Shown here piece after piece: positions 12,112 to 23,649 of a stretch of 64,000 bases of DNA (position 1 is the first letter of the stretch; the number at the start of each line of letters is the position of its first letter). The translations under genes were made by a program, and so were the position numbers. The notes below the pieces were generated by a model. That model searched no databases, was not told the origin of the DNA, and saw nothing but the letters and a program-made list of their open reading frames with translations. Source of the DNA: Lineus longissimus (taxonomy: Eukaryota > Nemertea > Pilidiophora > Heteronemertea > Lineidae); NCBI RefSeq assembly GCF_910592395.1, contig NC_088317.1, positions 10,044,001 through 10,108,000 of the forward strand, read 5' to 3'.

Positions 12112-12851
12112 TGTCGTGGTCACACGACATCTTCCGTCGACGCACTCAAGAAAGACAAAGACCGATTTGTACGCATCTCATGTTCTTTATACGATATCTC
12201 TGATGATGATGGTTAAACTGTAATGACAAATAAACAACCACGTTTCAACAATGGTTCAAGGACATACACAGAGAGTTGTACATTTTTTATAAAACTAAAG
12301 ACAAAGACAAAGTCACAACCTTGAAGACAATCGCACCACACAGTGCTGCCACCTGCGAACATCAACCGTAACTAAATTATTGGTCTAAACCTTCATAAAC
12401 AGCTCAATCGCCAGCACAGATCCTATCAAAGTATTTTACTTGTTACATATAACGCTTGTACCTCAAATGGGTTTGTTTAAAGATGTTATAGAGAGGAATA
12501 AACTCAATTTAAGCGATTCGGACAACCACGTGACCCACGTGGCGGGAAGAAAAGACAGTGGCCCATGCCGAGCTTACTAAAGACGCCTAATACAAGCAAA
12601 CTATAGAAGTATTTAAGTTTAAAAGACATTCTCCAAATGCCTCAGACTTACATCTGTATCGAAGTCCCTACTGAGTAGACGGTACTTTACAGTAGCATTT
12701 TATATGAACATTATAAAGATTAGGGGACAAATAAGTTATGTTTTACACGAAAGAAAATGGCGTAAGCGTTTTTACATAAATGTACCAATTCCGACTCTGC
12801 CGGAGCTACACAATAAACTGTCTTCGGCCTATATGCAAACAGGACACGACA
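12112..12851 (-). repeat. 3' LTR of the BEL/Pao element
   Basis: 740 bp, TGTCGTGG...CACGACA, bounded by TG and CA. It is essentially identical to 19118-19857, differing from it at three positions in my reading. Confidence 0.93.
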
Positions 12852-13753
12852 TAGCGGCCCCAACAAGCGACTCACCATTAAGACGCTTGTTACATAACAC
12901 GGAGTGTCCTTGATAACTCCAAAATTGGTTGAAATCATTCAACTATAGACCAAGAAATGTCTGGCGAATATAACTATAGATCCTTTAAATTTCCGTACAC
13001 TGTTCACAGTAATACCGGTAATAAAGTCCTGACTTCTCATCAACTGAGAACACTAGTCCTTAAGCTGCAGGGATAAACCCTATCCAGTCTAGAACCACAT
13101 AGAAACAGTGTCATCCAAGGAAAGCGACATAATGGATTTCAAATCCACTCCAATGAACATAGAAACACAAACATAACTTGCACAATAATTGCCATGTATC
13201 AGCTGTCTGGCTCCCCAACGCCCACTGCATTAAATAACAGTGAAAAAGGCTAAAAAACTGTTCTGAATGAGAACCTGGTTCAAAAACAGAGCAGAACCAT
13301 TGTAAGATCCGGCCGAAATCTTACAACAGCATGAAACTATAGAAAGGAGCGAGCCTGACAACTAATACTGCAATAACACATGGTGAACACATCCGAATTT
13401 GAATCCACTTGATCCATAGAACTTATCATCCTTGAATCCAAGAATTCCACTCAAAAATAGTACTTGCTCAGAAAACTTTCACAAATTACACAGCTAGCCC
13501 TTTCATAACAATTAAGCCAATATTAATCTCTGATACAACCCACAAAGTATGTTCCCAGGAGACATTATTTCCCAAGGTAAACATCCAAATCAAATTCAAA
13601 TAACACTCAGAGATAAAGCAAGGCTAATTGACACAAGAGCGCTACTTGTGGTCAACATGGTCACTATTTCACTTGGTCTCAATATTTCACTTAAGAAGCT
13701 TTTTCCCAAGATAAAGAACAGTGCTCCAATATACTAGTATGAATTCTGATAGT
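12852..13753 (-). other. 3' untranslated part of the BEL element
   Basis: Non-coding sequence between the polyprotein stop and the 3' LTR. A G-rich run (read on the minus strand, TTGTTGGGGCCGCTA) abuts the LTR and may serve as the polypurine tract, although it is not purely purine. Confidence 0.5.
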
Positions 13754-16700
13754 CTAACGGACACAAACGTCTGGTTTGTCTTCGACGGCTTCAAGCAAGC
13801 AGAGCTTGGCAATGGGGCGATGATACTCTGCTGATGCAGTTTTCACTGTCGCTGATCTTACAACATCATCCGTTCCTGGGTATACTTCGGTAATACGACC
13901 CAGGGTCCACTGGCTTCGTCTGATATTGTCCTCTGCCAACATGACTAGATCCCCAACTCGTACATTTCGCTTTTCTGTCTGCCACTTCTCTCTGCGCTGC
14001 AAACCTGGCAGGTACTCCTTAAGCCATCTTTTCCAAAAAAGATCAAGAAGATATTGCACCTTCCTCCATTCCCGTCGGAGGAGATGATCCTCTTTTACAA
14101 ATATGCCAGGCGGTAGTCCTGACACTTTTCTATGCAGAAGGAAGTGGTTTGGCGTCAGTACTTCGAGGTCCTTGGGTTCGTCCGACACAGAGCAAAGAGG
14201 ACGGCCATTCATAATGGCTTCGGCTTCAGCCAACAATGTACGTAAACCGTTTTCCGTGAGCAGGCGATCACCCGACAGTGCTTTCAAGTGATGTTTTGAA
14301 GTCTTCACCAAACGCTCCCAAACCCCAGACATGTGAGCGGCAGTTGGGGGTTGGAATATAAACTTGATTCCACGTTGCTGCATGTTATCAGTGATTGTCC
14401 TTTGATTCCAAGTCTCAATGGCCTCTCGCAACTCCCTTTCGGCTCCCGTGAAATTCGAACCGTTATCACACCTGATCACTTCTGGGGGTCCTCGTCTGCT
14501 TATGAACTGTCGAAGGGTGAGAATGAAATCATCTGTGCTGAGAGACTGCACCTTTTCGAGATAGACAGCACGGGTTGCAAGACAAGTAAACAAACAACCC
14601 CAGCGTTTAGCAGTCCCGCGGCCCCATTTCACCTCTAGGGGGCCAAACAGATCCACACCAGTGAAGCTGAAACTGGGCTTGTAGGGTGTAAGTCTGCATG
14701 CAGGTAAGGCAGCCATCACTTGTTCCATTGGCCTAGCATTTTGGCGACGACAATCGATGCATTCACGGACAATCTTCTTGGCCAGACGGCGGCCTCCTAA
14801 GACCCAAAACTTCTTCCGGGTTTCAGCTAGAGACTGTTCTCGGCCAGCGTGAGCCAAGTCGCCATGGGCCTGGCGCATGACTAACTTGCTGACATAGTGT
14901 TCTTTGGGCAGGATTATAGGGTGTTTTTCATCCTCAGACAACGTTGGCGCTTTCTCTAATCGCCCGCCGACTCTTAGAATGTTATCCACAAGTATGGGTT
15001 TCAAACCTTTCATAGTCTCTCCTTTCACTTCCTTACCATTTCTCAGCTGATGAATTTCTTGGGCAAAACTTTCAGCTTGGATTGTCTCGATTATCCACCT
15101 TGAGGCTTTCTCTTCCTCTTCAGCAGTCACAAATTCTGGAACAGGACCGGTTTTTCCCATGCTCATTACAAAAGCTGCCTTCGTTGTCAAACTTGACCAT
15201 GACTTGGCCTCGAGTATTAGCTTGTGTAGACCACATTCCTTCACGTCCAGTTCGGTTGTGACCAACACAGTTTTCTCACGTTTCACTGCGACGTCCGTGT
15301 CTGGCAGGGGGCCAACATCACTTTCAGGCCAATATTCCTCTGACTTCAGGAGGAACTCTGGTCCTTGCCACCAACGCTTCAGATCTGCCATGGCACTTGG
15401 TTTCACTCCACGTGAAGCATCGTCTGCTGGATTTAAGCTGCCAGGACAGTGTCTCCATTGTCCTGGTGTTGTAACGTCTCTAATTTCCGCGACTCTGTTC
15501 GCCACATACACATGAAATCTCTTCGTTTCGTTTTGAATGTACTGCAGTACAGTCATTGAGTCAGTCCAAAACGTTACTCTGGCTATTTTCAATCTCAGCT
15601 CCTCCTGGATAGAACTAGAGATTCGCGTGGCTAACGTTGTGGCTTGTAATTCCAGTCTAGGGATGGACGTGGTTTTCACAGGTGCACATCTTGACCTACC
15701 AATGACGAGTGAACAACTGACATCCCCGTTGGGATATTCAAACCTAAGGTAAGCGCACATTCCATACCCTATGGAGGAGGCATCCGAAAAGTTGTGCAGT
15801 GAAATGTCCTTCACCTCCTGCTGACAAACCAAGTAACACCGTGGTATTTTCACGCCAGTCAATGAAGACAACTCATTTTTCCAGTCTTCCCAGTTTCTTA
15901 GCTCATCTGCTGGCAGTGGATCGTCCCAATCCTTCTGTATCTTCCACAAACGCTGCATGATATTCTTGGCCTCCAATATGACTGGGCATATGAGTCCAAT
16001 TGGGTCAAAAGGCGAACTTAGCGCTGACAGGACGCCTCTCTTGGTGTCGGGTTGACTAGGCTTGACGACGCTAAATTTGAGGACATCCTCCTCAACATCC
16101 CACTCAACACCTAGGGCTCTTGAGACGGGTAACTTGTCTAAGTCTAGGTTTAGTAGGGACTTTGCTCGCTCACTCTCAGGAACAGTGTTCAAAACCTCTC
16201 GGTCATTGCTAATCCATCCGGTCACTCTGAACCCGCCATTGTCTCTCAATAGTTCTGTTACCTCCTGGATCTGACCAATGCCAGTTTCTGCAGTATCGAC
16301 GCTGTCTACATGGTCGTCTACGTAAAAGGACCTCTTAATAGCATTTACTGCTTGTTCACTGAATCCTACACTCTTCTCCGCGGTTTGTTTAAGTGCGTAG
16401 TTGCAGCAGCATGGAGAATCCTTAGCGCCGAAAATGTGTCGTACCATTTTACACTCAACGACCGGGCCAGTCAGGTCTCCGTTTTCCCACCACAGGAATC
16501 GGAGCGCTTCGTTGTCATCATCTGGTACTCCAACTCTGAGGAAGAAACCTTCAATGTCTCCTACAATAGCGACTGGCTGTTCACGAAATCTCAAAAGTAT
16601 ACCGAGCAGGCTGTTAGTCAAATCAGGGCCATTTAGCAGCTGGTCATTTAGAGAAACACCCTTGAACTTTGCGGCTGCATCAAACACAACCCTTACCTTT

Positions 16701-19096
16701 TCAGGTTTGCGAGGATGTGTTACGGAGTGGTGCGGCAAATACCATGTTTTAGAATTACCCTTTAGTTTTTCTTCTTCGCTCAGTTGCACAGCATATCCCT
16801 GGCTAAACAGTTTCGTCATGAACGCAGTGTATTTTTCATGAAGCTCTGGGTTCTTAACTAACTTCCTTCTCAGCGACTCTAAACGAGATTCAGCCAATGC
16901 TCTGTTGTCTGGCAGCCATGTGTTCTCAGCTTTCCATAGCATGCCGACTTCATACCGGTTGTCCGTTTTTCTAGTTGTGTCCTCGAGTCTTTTCAAAGCA
17001 CGGCGGTCTTCAGCAGACATCCCTTTCTTCTCCACGACACCTAAACTATCCAACTCCAAGAACTGATGTAGGTGCGACTCTGGCCGAGTTTCACCATACT
17101 TCATGAAGTGCGCATTTACCTTCTGTTTACTATCACTCCCGGCCGGACTGATTGGTCCAAATACAGACCAGCCAAGTAATGTTCGTACAGCGAAAGGTTC
17201 ACCAGCTTTCCCCAGTCGACTTTCCAAGTGAACCTGAACCTCAGGGACGTTTGCACCTATGAGCATGGTAACGTCTTCAATGTCCACTTCTGGCATTTCA
17301 ATGTCCTCCAAGTGAGGCCACTTACTCACGTTTGGGCGTGCAGTGTTTATATCCAGAGTGGGCACCACAACTCCTTGGATGCCAACTTTCTTCGATGGTG
17401 ACCTTACAGCCTCCACCTCAAGGCTAACCCTATTCACAATGAGAGACGATTCACCCGCCATTGTTGATATGGCCATGGTCTCTTGACTACCAACTCGGAG
17501 CTTCAGCCTATCACTGAGTGACTTCCTGATGAAAGTTTCTTCACTCCCCGAGTCCAATAGAGCATAAGTTGTTACTGAAGCACCTGGACCCAAAACCCTT
17601 ATTGGGACAACCTGTAGGGCTACCCTTGGTCTGGATGACCCTACCGCATACGAATTTGCGACATCTGGTTGGTTTGATGAGGCTGGCGCACCTGCTTGGT
17701 CACCATTGTATTTAAATTTATGTAACAGTGTGGAGTGTTTCCCAGGACAAATAGTACATTGTCGCTTTACTTGACAGTCCGCAAGATAATGTTTGGCAAG
17801 GCAATTAAAACATAGCCTGTTCGTTCGAACGAAACTATCCCTTTCCTTCAGCGTTTTTCTTTTAAACTGAGGACAATCAGCTATCTTGTGATTTTCACTG
17901 CAATCGTAGCACTTTGGTTTAGTCTTGGCGTTGTGCTTGTGGCTTGCATGGTCATCCTCCACTTGGGTGGTGAAGGTTGATGTCTTTCCGGGTTTGATGT
18001 TGTCACTGCCACGTTTACTGAAGACGACGTCAGTCTTGGCCTTGGTTTTATGCGAGTCTCCGATTTTTCCAAATATGGGGTCACTAGCCGCATCAGCTTC
18101 TTCTTCGATAAACATCACTAGTCTTTCAAGTGAAGGAGGGGAATTTCTTTTCCTCAACTGCTGGGCCTTGTTTCGCCATTTAACTTGGAGAGGGATCGGT
18201 AGCTTTCGAGCCATGATTGCCAGGTTGGCACTATTCATTTCGCCAGTGGCTTGCAAAGTTACTAGAGTTTCATAAACTGTCCTAGCCTTGTCAGCAAAAT
18301 CACACAGGGCCTGCGTGTCATTGATTGAAATTGTAGGTGTGTGAATAAGGGAACTAATGCAAGCTTCTCTAACGGCGTGAGGCTGGCCAAAGCGCCGTTC
18401 TAGGACAGCTAGCGCCTTAACCAAGCCCCCCGTGACACCATCGAATCCAACTATGGCGCGTTTTGCTCGCCCCTCAACGAACTGCATGAGGTGAGCCATC
18501 TTGTGGGCCTCACTAAGGCTTTGCGACCCGATCATCTGGTCAAAACGCGTTTTAAATTTGTGGTACTGACTGGAATCACCATTGAATTTCACAATGTCTA
18601 GCGCAGGCAAAGTGGCCTTCAAGGCAAATTTGTCCATGGTACTGACGAACTGCTCCATGCTGGTATCTCCAGCATAGCCTGGCTTAGTCACCTCGACATT
18701 TGACCTATCTTTACTGGCAGTGTCACATTTTTTATTCAAGGCTTCCTGATCAGCCTTCAGTTCAGCAATGATTTGGTGAAAGGAGTCAACAAACTGATTA
18801 ACTACTTCATGTACATTGTTATTGTTTTCTAACAACACCTTAGGAACGGTTTCTTGACGACCACTGTCATTGTTGACAGCAGGCACTATTCTTGAGGGCA
18901 ATTCTCTCCCTTCAGTGTCACTGTCCGGGGCTCCTAACAAACTAATGTCACGTTCCAAACGAATTTTTCGTTCAATTGTCCTTATCTCGCGCCTCGTGCT
19001 TTCCAGTTCAGCTTCGACACGACGTTTCGTAGCAGCTTCAGCTAGCAAGTCTAGGTAGCTCCCATTGCCACCAGGCAGATCACCTCCCGTGGCCAT
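13754..19096 (-). CDS. BEL/Pao Gag-Pol polyprotein, 1780 aa, intact
   Basis: One open frame starts at an ATG 21 nt after the 5' LTR. In order it shows a charged coiled-coil N-terminus (about residues 20-50), a Gag domain of the DUF1759 type (about 160-330), and three Cys/His knuckles (396-459, for example CYDCSENHKIADC and CFNCLAKHYLADC). An aspartic protease follows with LLDSGSEETF (513-522), then reverse transcriptase (about 780-1010) with the Pao-type YVDD box (925-928). RNase H has SDASSIGYG (about 1104) and WTDS (1177-1180). The integrase zinc-binding region spans about 1395-1450. The integrase core has DLFGP (1482), CDNGSNF (1543) and the glutamate in VWERL (1594), and a DUF5641-like tail follows (about 1680-1770). 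All catalytic motifs are present and no stop interrupts the frame. The product copies element RNA into DNA and inserts it. Its order and YVDD identify BEL/Pao rather than Gypsy or Copia. Confidence 0.95.
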   Translation of the reverse strand: MATGGDLPGGNGSYLDLLAEAATKRRVEAELESTRREIRTIERKIRLERDISLLGAPDSDTEGRELPSRIVPAVNNDSGRQETVPKVLLENNNNVHEVVNQFVDSFHQIIAELKADQEALNKKCDTASKDRSNVEVTKPGYAGDTSMEQFVSTMDKFALKATLPALDIVKFNGDSSQYHKFKTRFDQMIGSQSLSEAHKMAHLMQFVEGRAKRAIVGFDGVTGGLVKALAVLERRFGQPHAVREACISSLIHTPTISINDTQALCDFADKARTVYETLVTLQATGEMNSANLAIMARKLPIPLQVKWRNKAQQLRKRNSPPSLERLVMFIEEEADAASDPIFGKIGDSHKTKAKTDVVFSKRGSDNIKPGKTSTFTTQVEDDHASHKHNAKTKPKCYDCSENHKIADCPQFKRKTLKERDSFVRTNRLCFNCLAKHYLADCQVKRQCTICPGKHSTLLHKFKYNGDQAGAPASSNQPDVANSYAVGSSRPRVALQVVPIRVLGPGASVTTYALLDSGSEETFIRKSLSDRLKLRVGSQETMAISTMAGESSLIVNRVSLEVEAVRSPSKKVGIQGVVVPTLDINTARPNVSKWPHLEDIEMPEVDIEDVTMLIGANVPEVQVHLESRLGKAGEPFAVRTLLGWSVFGPISPAGSDSKQKVNAHFMKYGETRPESHLHQFLELDSLGVVEKKGMSAEDRRALKRLEDTTRKTDNRYEVGMLWKAENTWLPDNRALAESRLESLRRKLVKNPELHEKYTAFMTKLFSQGYAVQLSEEEKLKGNSKTWYLPHHSVTHPRKPEKVRVVFDAAAKFKGVSLNDQLLNGPDLTNSLLGILLRFREQPVAIVGDIEGFFLRVGVPDDDNEALRFLWWENGDLTGPVVECKMVRHIFGAKDSPCCCNYALKQTAEKSVGFSEQAVNAIKRSFYVDDHVDSVDTAETGIGQIQEVTELLRDNGGFRVTGWISNDREVLNTVPESERAKSLLNLDLDKLPVSRALGVEWDVEEDVLKFSVVKPSQPDTKRGVLSALSSPFDPIGLICPVILEAKNIMQRLWKIQKDWDDPLPADELRNWEDWKNELSSLTGVKIPRCYLVCQQEVKDISLHNFSDASSIGYGMCAYLRFEYPNGDVSCSLVIGRSRCAPVKTTSIPRLELQATTLATRISSSIQEELRLKIARVTFWTDSMTVLQYIQNETKRFHVYVANRVAEIRDVTTPGQWRHCPGSLNPADDASRGVKPSAMADLKRWWQGPEFLLKSEEYWPESDVGPLPDTDVAVKREKTVLVTTELDVKECGLHKLILEAKSWSSLTTKAAFVMSMGKTGPVPEFVTAEEEEKASRWIIETIQAESFAQEIHQLRNGKEVKGETMKGLKPILVDNILRVGGRLEKAPTLSEDEKHPIILPKEHYVSKLVMRQAHGDLAHAGREQSLAETRKKFWVLGGRRLAKKIVRECIDCRRQNARPMEQVMAALPACRLTPYKPSFSFTGVDLFGPLEVKWGRGTAKRWGCLFTCLATRAVYLEKVQSLSTDDFILTLRQFISRRGPPEVIRCDNGSNFTGAERELREAIETWNQRTITDNMQQRGIKFIFQPPTAAHMSGVWERLVKTSKHHLKALSGDRLLTENGLRTLLAEAEAIMNGRPLCSVSDEPKDLEVLTPNHFLLHRKVSGLPPGIFVKEDHLLRREWRKVQYLLDLFWKRWLKEYLPGLQRREKWQTEKRNVRVGDLVMLAEDNIRRSQWTLGRITEVYPGTDDVVRSATVKTASAEYHRPIAKLCLLEAVEDKPDVCVR

Positions 19097-19117
19097 GACG
19101 AATAAGATTTTAACTTA

Positions 19118-19857
19118 TGTCGTGGTCACACGACATCTTCCGTCGACGCACTCAAGAAAGACAAAGACCGATTTGTACGCATCTCATGTTCTTTATACGA
19201 TATCTCTGATGATGATGGTTAAACTGTAATGACAAATAAACAACCACGTTTCAACAATGGTTCAAGGACATACACAGAGAGTTGTACATTTTTTATAAAA
19301 CTAAAGACAAAGACAAAGTCACAACCTTGAAGACAATCGCACCACACGGTGCTGCCACCTGCGAACATCAACCGTAACTAAATTATTGGTCTAAACCTTC
19401 ATAAACAGCTCAATCGCCAGCACAGATCCTATCAAAGTATTTTACTTGTTACATATAACGCTTGTACCTCAAATGGGTTTGTTTAAAGATGTTATAGAGA
19501 GGAATAAACTCAATTTAAGCGATTCGGACAACCACGTGACCCACGTGGCGGGAAGAAAAGACAGCGGCCCATGCCGAGCTTACTAAAGACGCCTAATACA
19601 AGCAAACTATAGAAGTATTTAAGTTTAAAAGACATTCTCCAAATGCCTCAGACTTACATCTGTATCGAAGTCCCTACTGAGTAGACGGTACTTTACAGTA
19701 GCATTTTATATGAACATTATAAAGATTAGGGGACAAATAAGTTATGTTTTACACGAAAGAAAATGGCGTAAGCGTTTTTACATGAATGTACCAATTCCGA
19801 CTCTGCCGGAGCTACACAATAAACTGTCTTCGGCCTATATGCAAACAGGACACGACA
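19118..19857 (-). repeat. 5' LTR of the BEL/Pao element
   Basis: 740 bp copy of 12112-12851. In the minus direction this is the promoter-bearing LTR. Downstream of it the GAGGG duplication is repeated (19858-19862). Confidence 0.93.
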
Positions 19858-19862
19858 GAGGG

Positions 19863-22800
19863 GGCTGTGCTGGGTGGACTCCAGCCATTCATAAGCCACA
19901 TACATCAAGGGGTGTGCATATTCATTGAGAAAAGTGGTTGAATTCCACAGCCAAGATGTCAATCAAAGGTCTCCCATCAATGGTCTCTTGTTTTAGACAT
20001 AGAAACTTTTTCTATCCCAATTAGAAGTTGGGGGTGGGGTGTGTGTTGGACAGTACTCACAATGAAATGCATTTTATGCTCTCAAAAGTGCTTAAATGGA
20101 ATACATGTTGCATTAGGATTGTAGTGTGGTATGTATCTAACAATATTAAGCATGTTTTTTGAGGTAAAAAAAGATTTGGGCTGTGTCAGAGTCATTTCAA
20201 ATAATGACCCCAGCTATCAAAGCACTATCTGAGATCATAGTGCATTGAAACTGGAATGCACTAGATAGTACACAAACTAGGTCAATCCAGAACGAGGCTG
20301 ACTTTGGCCTATTTTGTATAAGTTTTGACCCACGTTGTACACTGTTAAGTGATTTGCGAATGAAATATTCACATTATGCTGACAACTGCATTGAATTTGG
20401 TGTATTAGCTTGTGAGTGATCATACATGTTTGAATAGGTGTTGATAATTCACACAAGCTGGTACATTTTAATTTTTTTAGACATTGATATTACTAAAATG
20501 CACATCAAACATAAGATTTTATTGTCTTATGCTACCAGGTGATTTGACGTTGTTGTTGTTGAAAACATTTTGTGTATCGATCTCGTACTTTTTCACAGTT
20601 TAGGACATCATTAATATGTTTTGTGTATTTTGTTTATTTTTACTTGCATGCATAAAAGTTACATTCACAAAATCAAAAAGTAAGTGGCAGCAAAAAAGGA
20701 AATGATTGAAATTAGGCCTATTGGTACAGGATTGTCGAAGTGCTAATGCAATTTCTTGAACTAAAATGACTGCAAATATTTATGGGTTTATAGCACAATG
20801 TTAACACGAAGTTGTTTAGGCGAAAGGACTGTGCCATTTCGCAATGGAATCATGGGATTGCCCTCTCCCAATACCATGGCTGGTCGATCAAGTTAATTTT
20901 CAGTTCGCAATCCCTTGATTCAAATCATCATATAACACACTACAGTTCATTTTAAGAACACTGACGTTCATATTTTGAATACAATGCAACTGAATTGCGT
21001 TCTACATGTAGGTCACTTTTAGTTTTTGATTGCATTATTAAGTATGTATGTACATTTTATGTGCTTTTTTACAAGGAAACTGAATTATATGCCAAAATGT
21101 TTAGCTGCCTGGTACGCAATGGGCCATCTACCGATAATGCTAATTGCTGAATGGACTTGAGTATATTAAAGTATACCCGTGTTAATTCTTGAGGAGAGAC
21201 CAAGCTAATATTCTGTTGTGTTCAGAAAGTGTCATTTGGCTGTTAAATACTAGTATTCAACTGTAAGAAATAAATTATGGTACTGATTCAAATATTTGTT
21301 TTCGTAATTAATTTGTTTTTGCTCCGGAGCAGTGATCTCTTAAGCTAAGGTTAATTGACTGTTAACTTGTAGACTATTTTGGGATGTGACCTAGCAAAAG
21401 CATTCCTTTTATTCCAAGTCAAAAGGGTCCATGTCCATGATCTGTGGTGCACAAGAGGAAAAGTCTGCACAGTATAGCCTGAGGAAATGCCCACTTAGCC
21501 AAACAAAGGGTTGTTTAACAACCTAGTCCTCGGGCCCTTAACACAGGAGTCAAGCATCTTAATCGATTTAGAATGGTCTGCCATGTAAACAGGCATGATG
21601 ACTCTGGTTTGGTTCGATGTGGCCTGAGTGAAAAGTGCGTGGACCCTTTCTGCTTTGGTTTTCCTTCTCCATATATCACAGTTTCATATCCTGGTGACTC
21701 TGTCCTCAAAATACCAATTTAGGATGATAGAACAGTACGGAATCATAATTCGGTTGTCTACATAACTCGTTAGTGAGTGTAATGACGTATAATAGATCGA
21801 GCCCAAATAATGATGAAGAATCAGATGATTGGTGACTGTCAGATGATTAATCATTGCAGCCTAAGGAAGTTACATATACAGAGCACAACCAGAGTCTCTG
21901 GTCTTTGGCACAACCAAATGTAAGGTTAATTTTCAATATGCGTATATAGAACCAGAGTCTTTCTACACAAAGGCTCTGATAGAACCTTGGCGGTAATAAT
22001 ACTCAGTACTGTTTTCAAGGTCGTCAAATTGTTCTGGCTGAGTGGTGAACAAAAGAACAATTTTAAATAAATTGCCCTGGGCAAAAAATCCATTGGAGTC
22101 ATGTGGTATAGAGACGTCAATATTCCCAATTCATTAAAAATGTAGGCCCACCGAACTCGTAAATCGATCGGTTGTCTCTCGCTTTCCAGCATCTTTCAGT
22201 TGGCGCAAGTATTATTTCACCTGCCCTTTAATTTCCTCCCGTTCAGTCATGCATGAATCTAAGGAGGTGTATTTGGTACCGGTACCAAAGGATGCAGGAG
22301 GAGTTGCTGCACAAGCAGATGATGTGGAAAGCTAAAGATTGTAGTTGATTGCAACACAAGAAACAATGAATCCTTTAAAACGTACTTCCATTTTTTGTGA
22401 CTCAACCTGTACACAACAAAGTAGGCCTACAACTTATTGTGGCCTAAACTGTACATTGGCCTACATGTTGGCAAACATACTCCTACGCAGTGACAGTAGT
22501 GATGAGGTCGACCTACTGACACTGCCGTAAATGGCCGCCATTGCTATCTGAATGTGGTCAATTCGCTCATCCACGAAGCTATACGACTTTTTGTCGATAT
22601 TTTTATTCCAAAAATTCAAAAAAAGATGTCATATTGCATCTCAAGTCTTTGTTTGAAAAAATTCTCCCTAAAACAAGGTGATTTTGAGGGGTTTTACGCG
22701 CACTATTTCGGTAGCGCATACAGAAACTGCTGTGTGATCAGGTTTTCCGCAAGGACTGGTGCAGGCGATGATTTGAAGCAAGGTGAGTTTTGGCCCTTAA

Positions 22801-23228
22801 ACAGTTGTTATCGGCTCAAAATGGGAATAAATATTCACTTGAGTAATATTAGACAGGGTTCCATCACAGCAGACTCGAAAATCTTGAGTAAATCGCAGCA
22901 TTTACGGCATTTTGTTCGGGCATTCTTGCCGTGTAGATTTGTGTACATTACTCATGCGATACACGTGTAATGGAAGCCAATTCGGGCAGAGATAATATTT
23001 TGAATATTAACTCTGCTTTTGGAGATTGGTAGGCAAAGAATCTAGGATTTAAGGCACTGGAAAACAGGCACTGGTCAGTACAAAAGTGCTACCTAGGGCG
23101 AGGTAAAAAAAGGCCGTAGGTGTAATGTTTTTGAGTGTTTCTATTTTTGAGTGTTTCCCCTCATTGTTTGGGAACAGACAAAGATAGATTGACAATAAGT
23201 TTTTCTGTGTTCCCCCTATTGAAAAGTC
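19863..23228. other. Gene-free stretch
   Basis: AT-rich unique-looking DNA between the BEL and Harbinger-1 elements. No exon, RNA gene or repeat terminus could be supported. The open frames at 21926-22192 (minus) and 22554-22970 resemble no family. Confidence 0.4.
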
Positions 23229-23649
23229 GTGGGCCCGTATTCTTGAACCCACCTTTAAATAGGGCTAAAGTAGGCCTTTATTAAGGCCACCTTTACTAAG
23301 GAGTTCCTTTGTTAAAGGCACCTATAAGAAATGGTATTCAAGAACCACACTTTAACCTCCCTTATGTTAAGGTCCACCTTTACCTCAAAGTTGCTAAAGG
23401 GTCCCTTTGAATAAGGGACACTTTCAATAAGGCTCCCTTTATCCTTATAATGATCTGAGGTAACAGGACGATGTCAGTTTTGAAGTCCCGTGTAATAACT
23501 ATAGTGATTACACTATCATTGTTATATTATGCCGTGGTCTTGATCTGAAGTGAAGTATATGCAGCTAGGCCTAAATACATGAGAGTTCATTGGGTAGTGC
23601 GGCTGTGGAAGCGACAAGTAATTGTACTCAAATTTTGCGGACAACCAAC

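Larger units (their letters stand above)
12112..19857 (-). mobile_element. Complete BEL/Pao LTR retrotransposon
   Basis: A 7746 bp element with 740 bp LTRs at both ends. A five-base duplication GAGGG flanks it (12107-12111 and 19858-19862), which fits BEL integration. One uninterrupted minus-strand frame encodes Gag, protease, reverse transcriptase, RNase H and integrase. By eye the two LTRs differ at only three positions (A/G, T/C, A/G), so the insertion is recent. Only 21 nt separate the 5' LTR (19118-19857) from the ATG, and I see no TGG-starting primer site there, which is unusual. About 900 nt of non-coding sequence lie between the stop and the 3' LTR. Confidence 0.93.

Noticed and set aside
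14333-18275. Several plus-strand frames of 60-146 codons
   Set aside because: They lie antisense to the intact BEL polyprotein and show no motifs.
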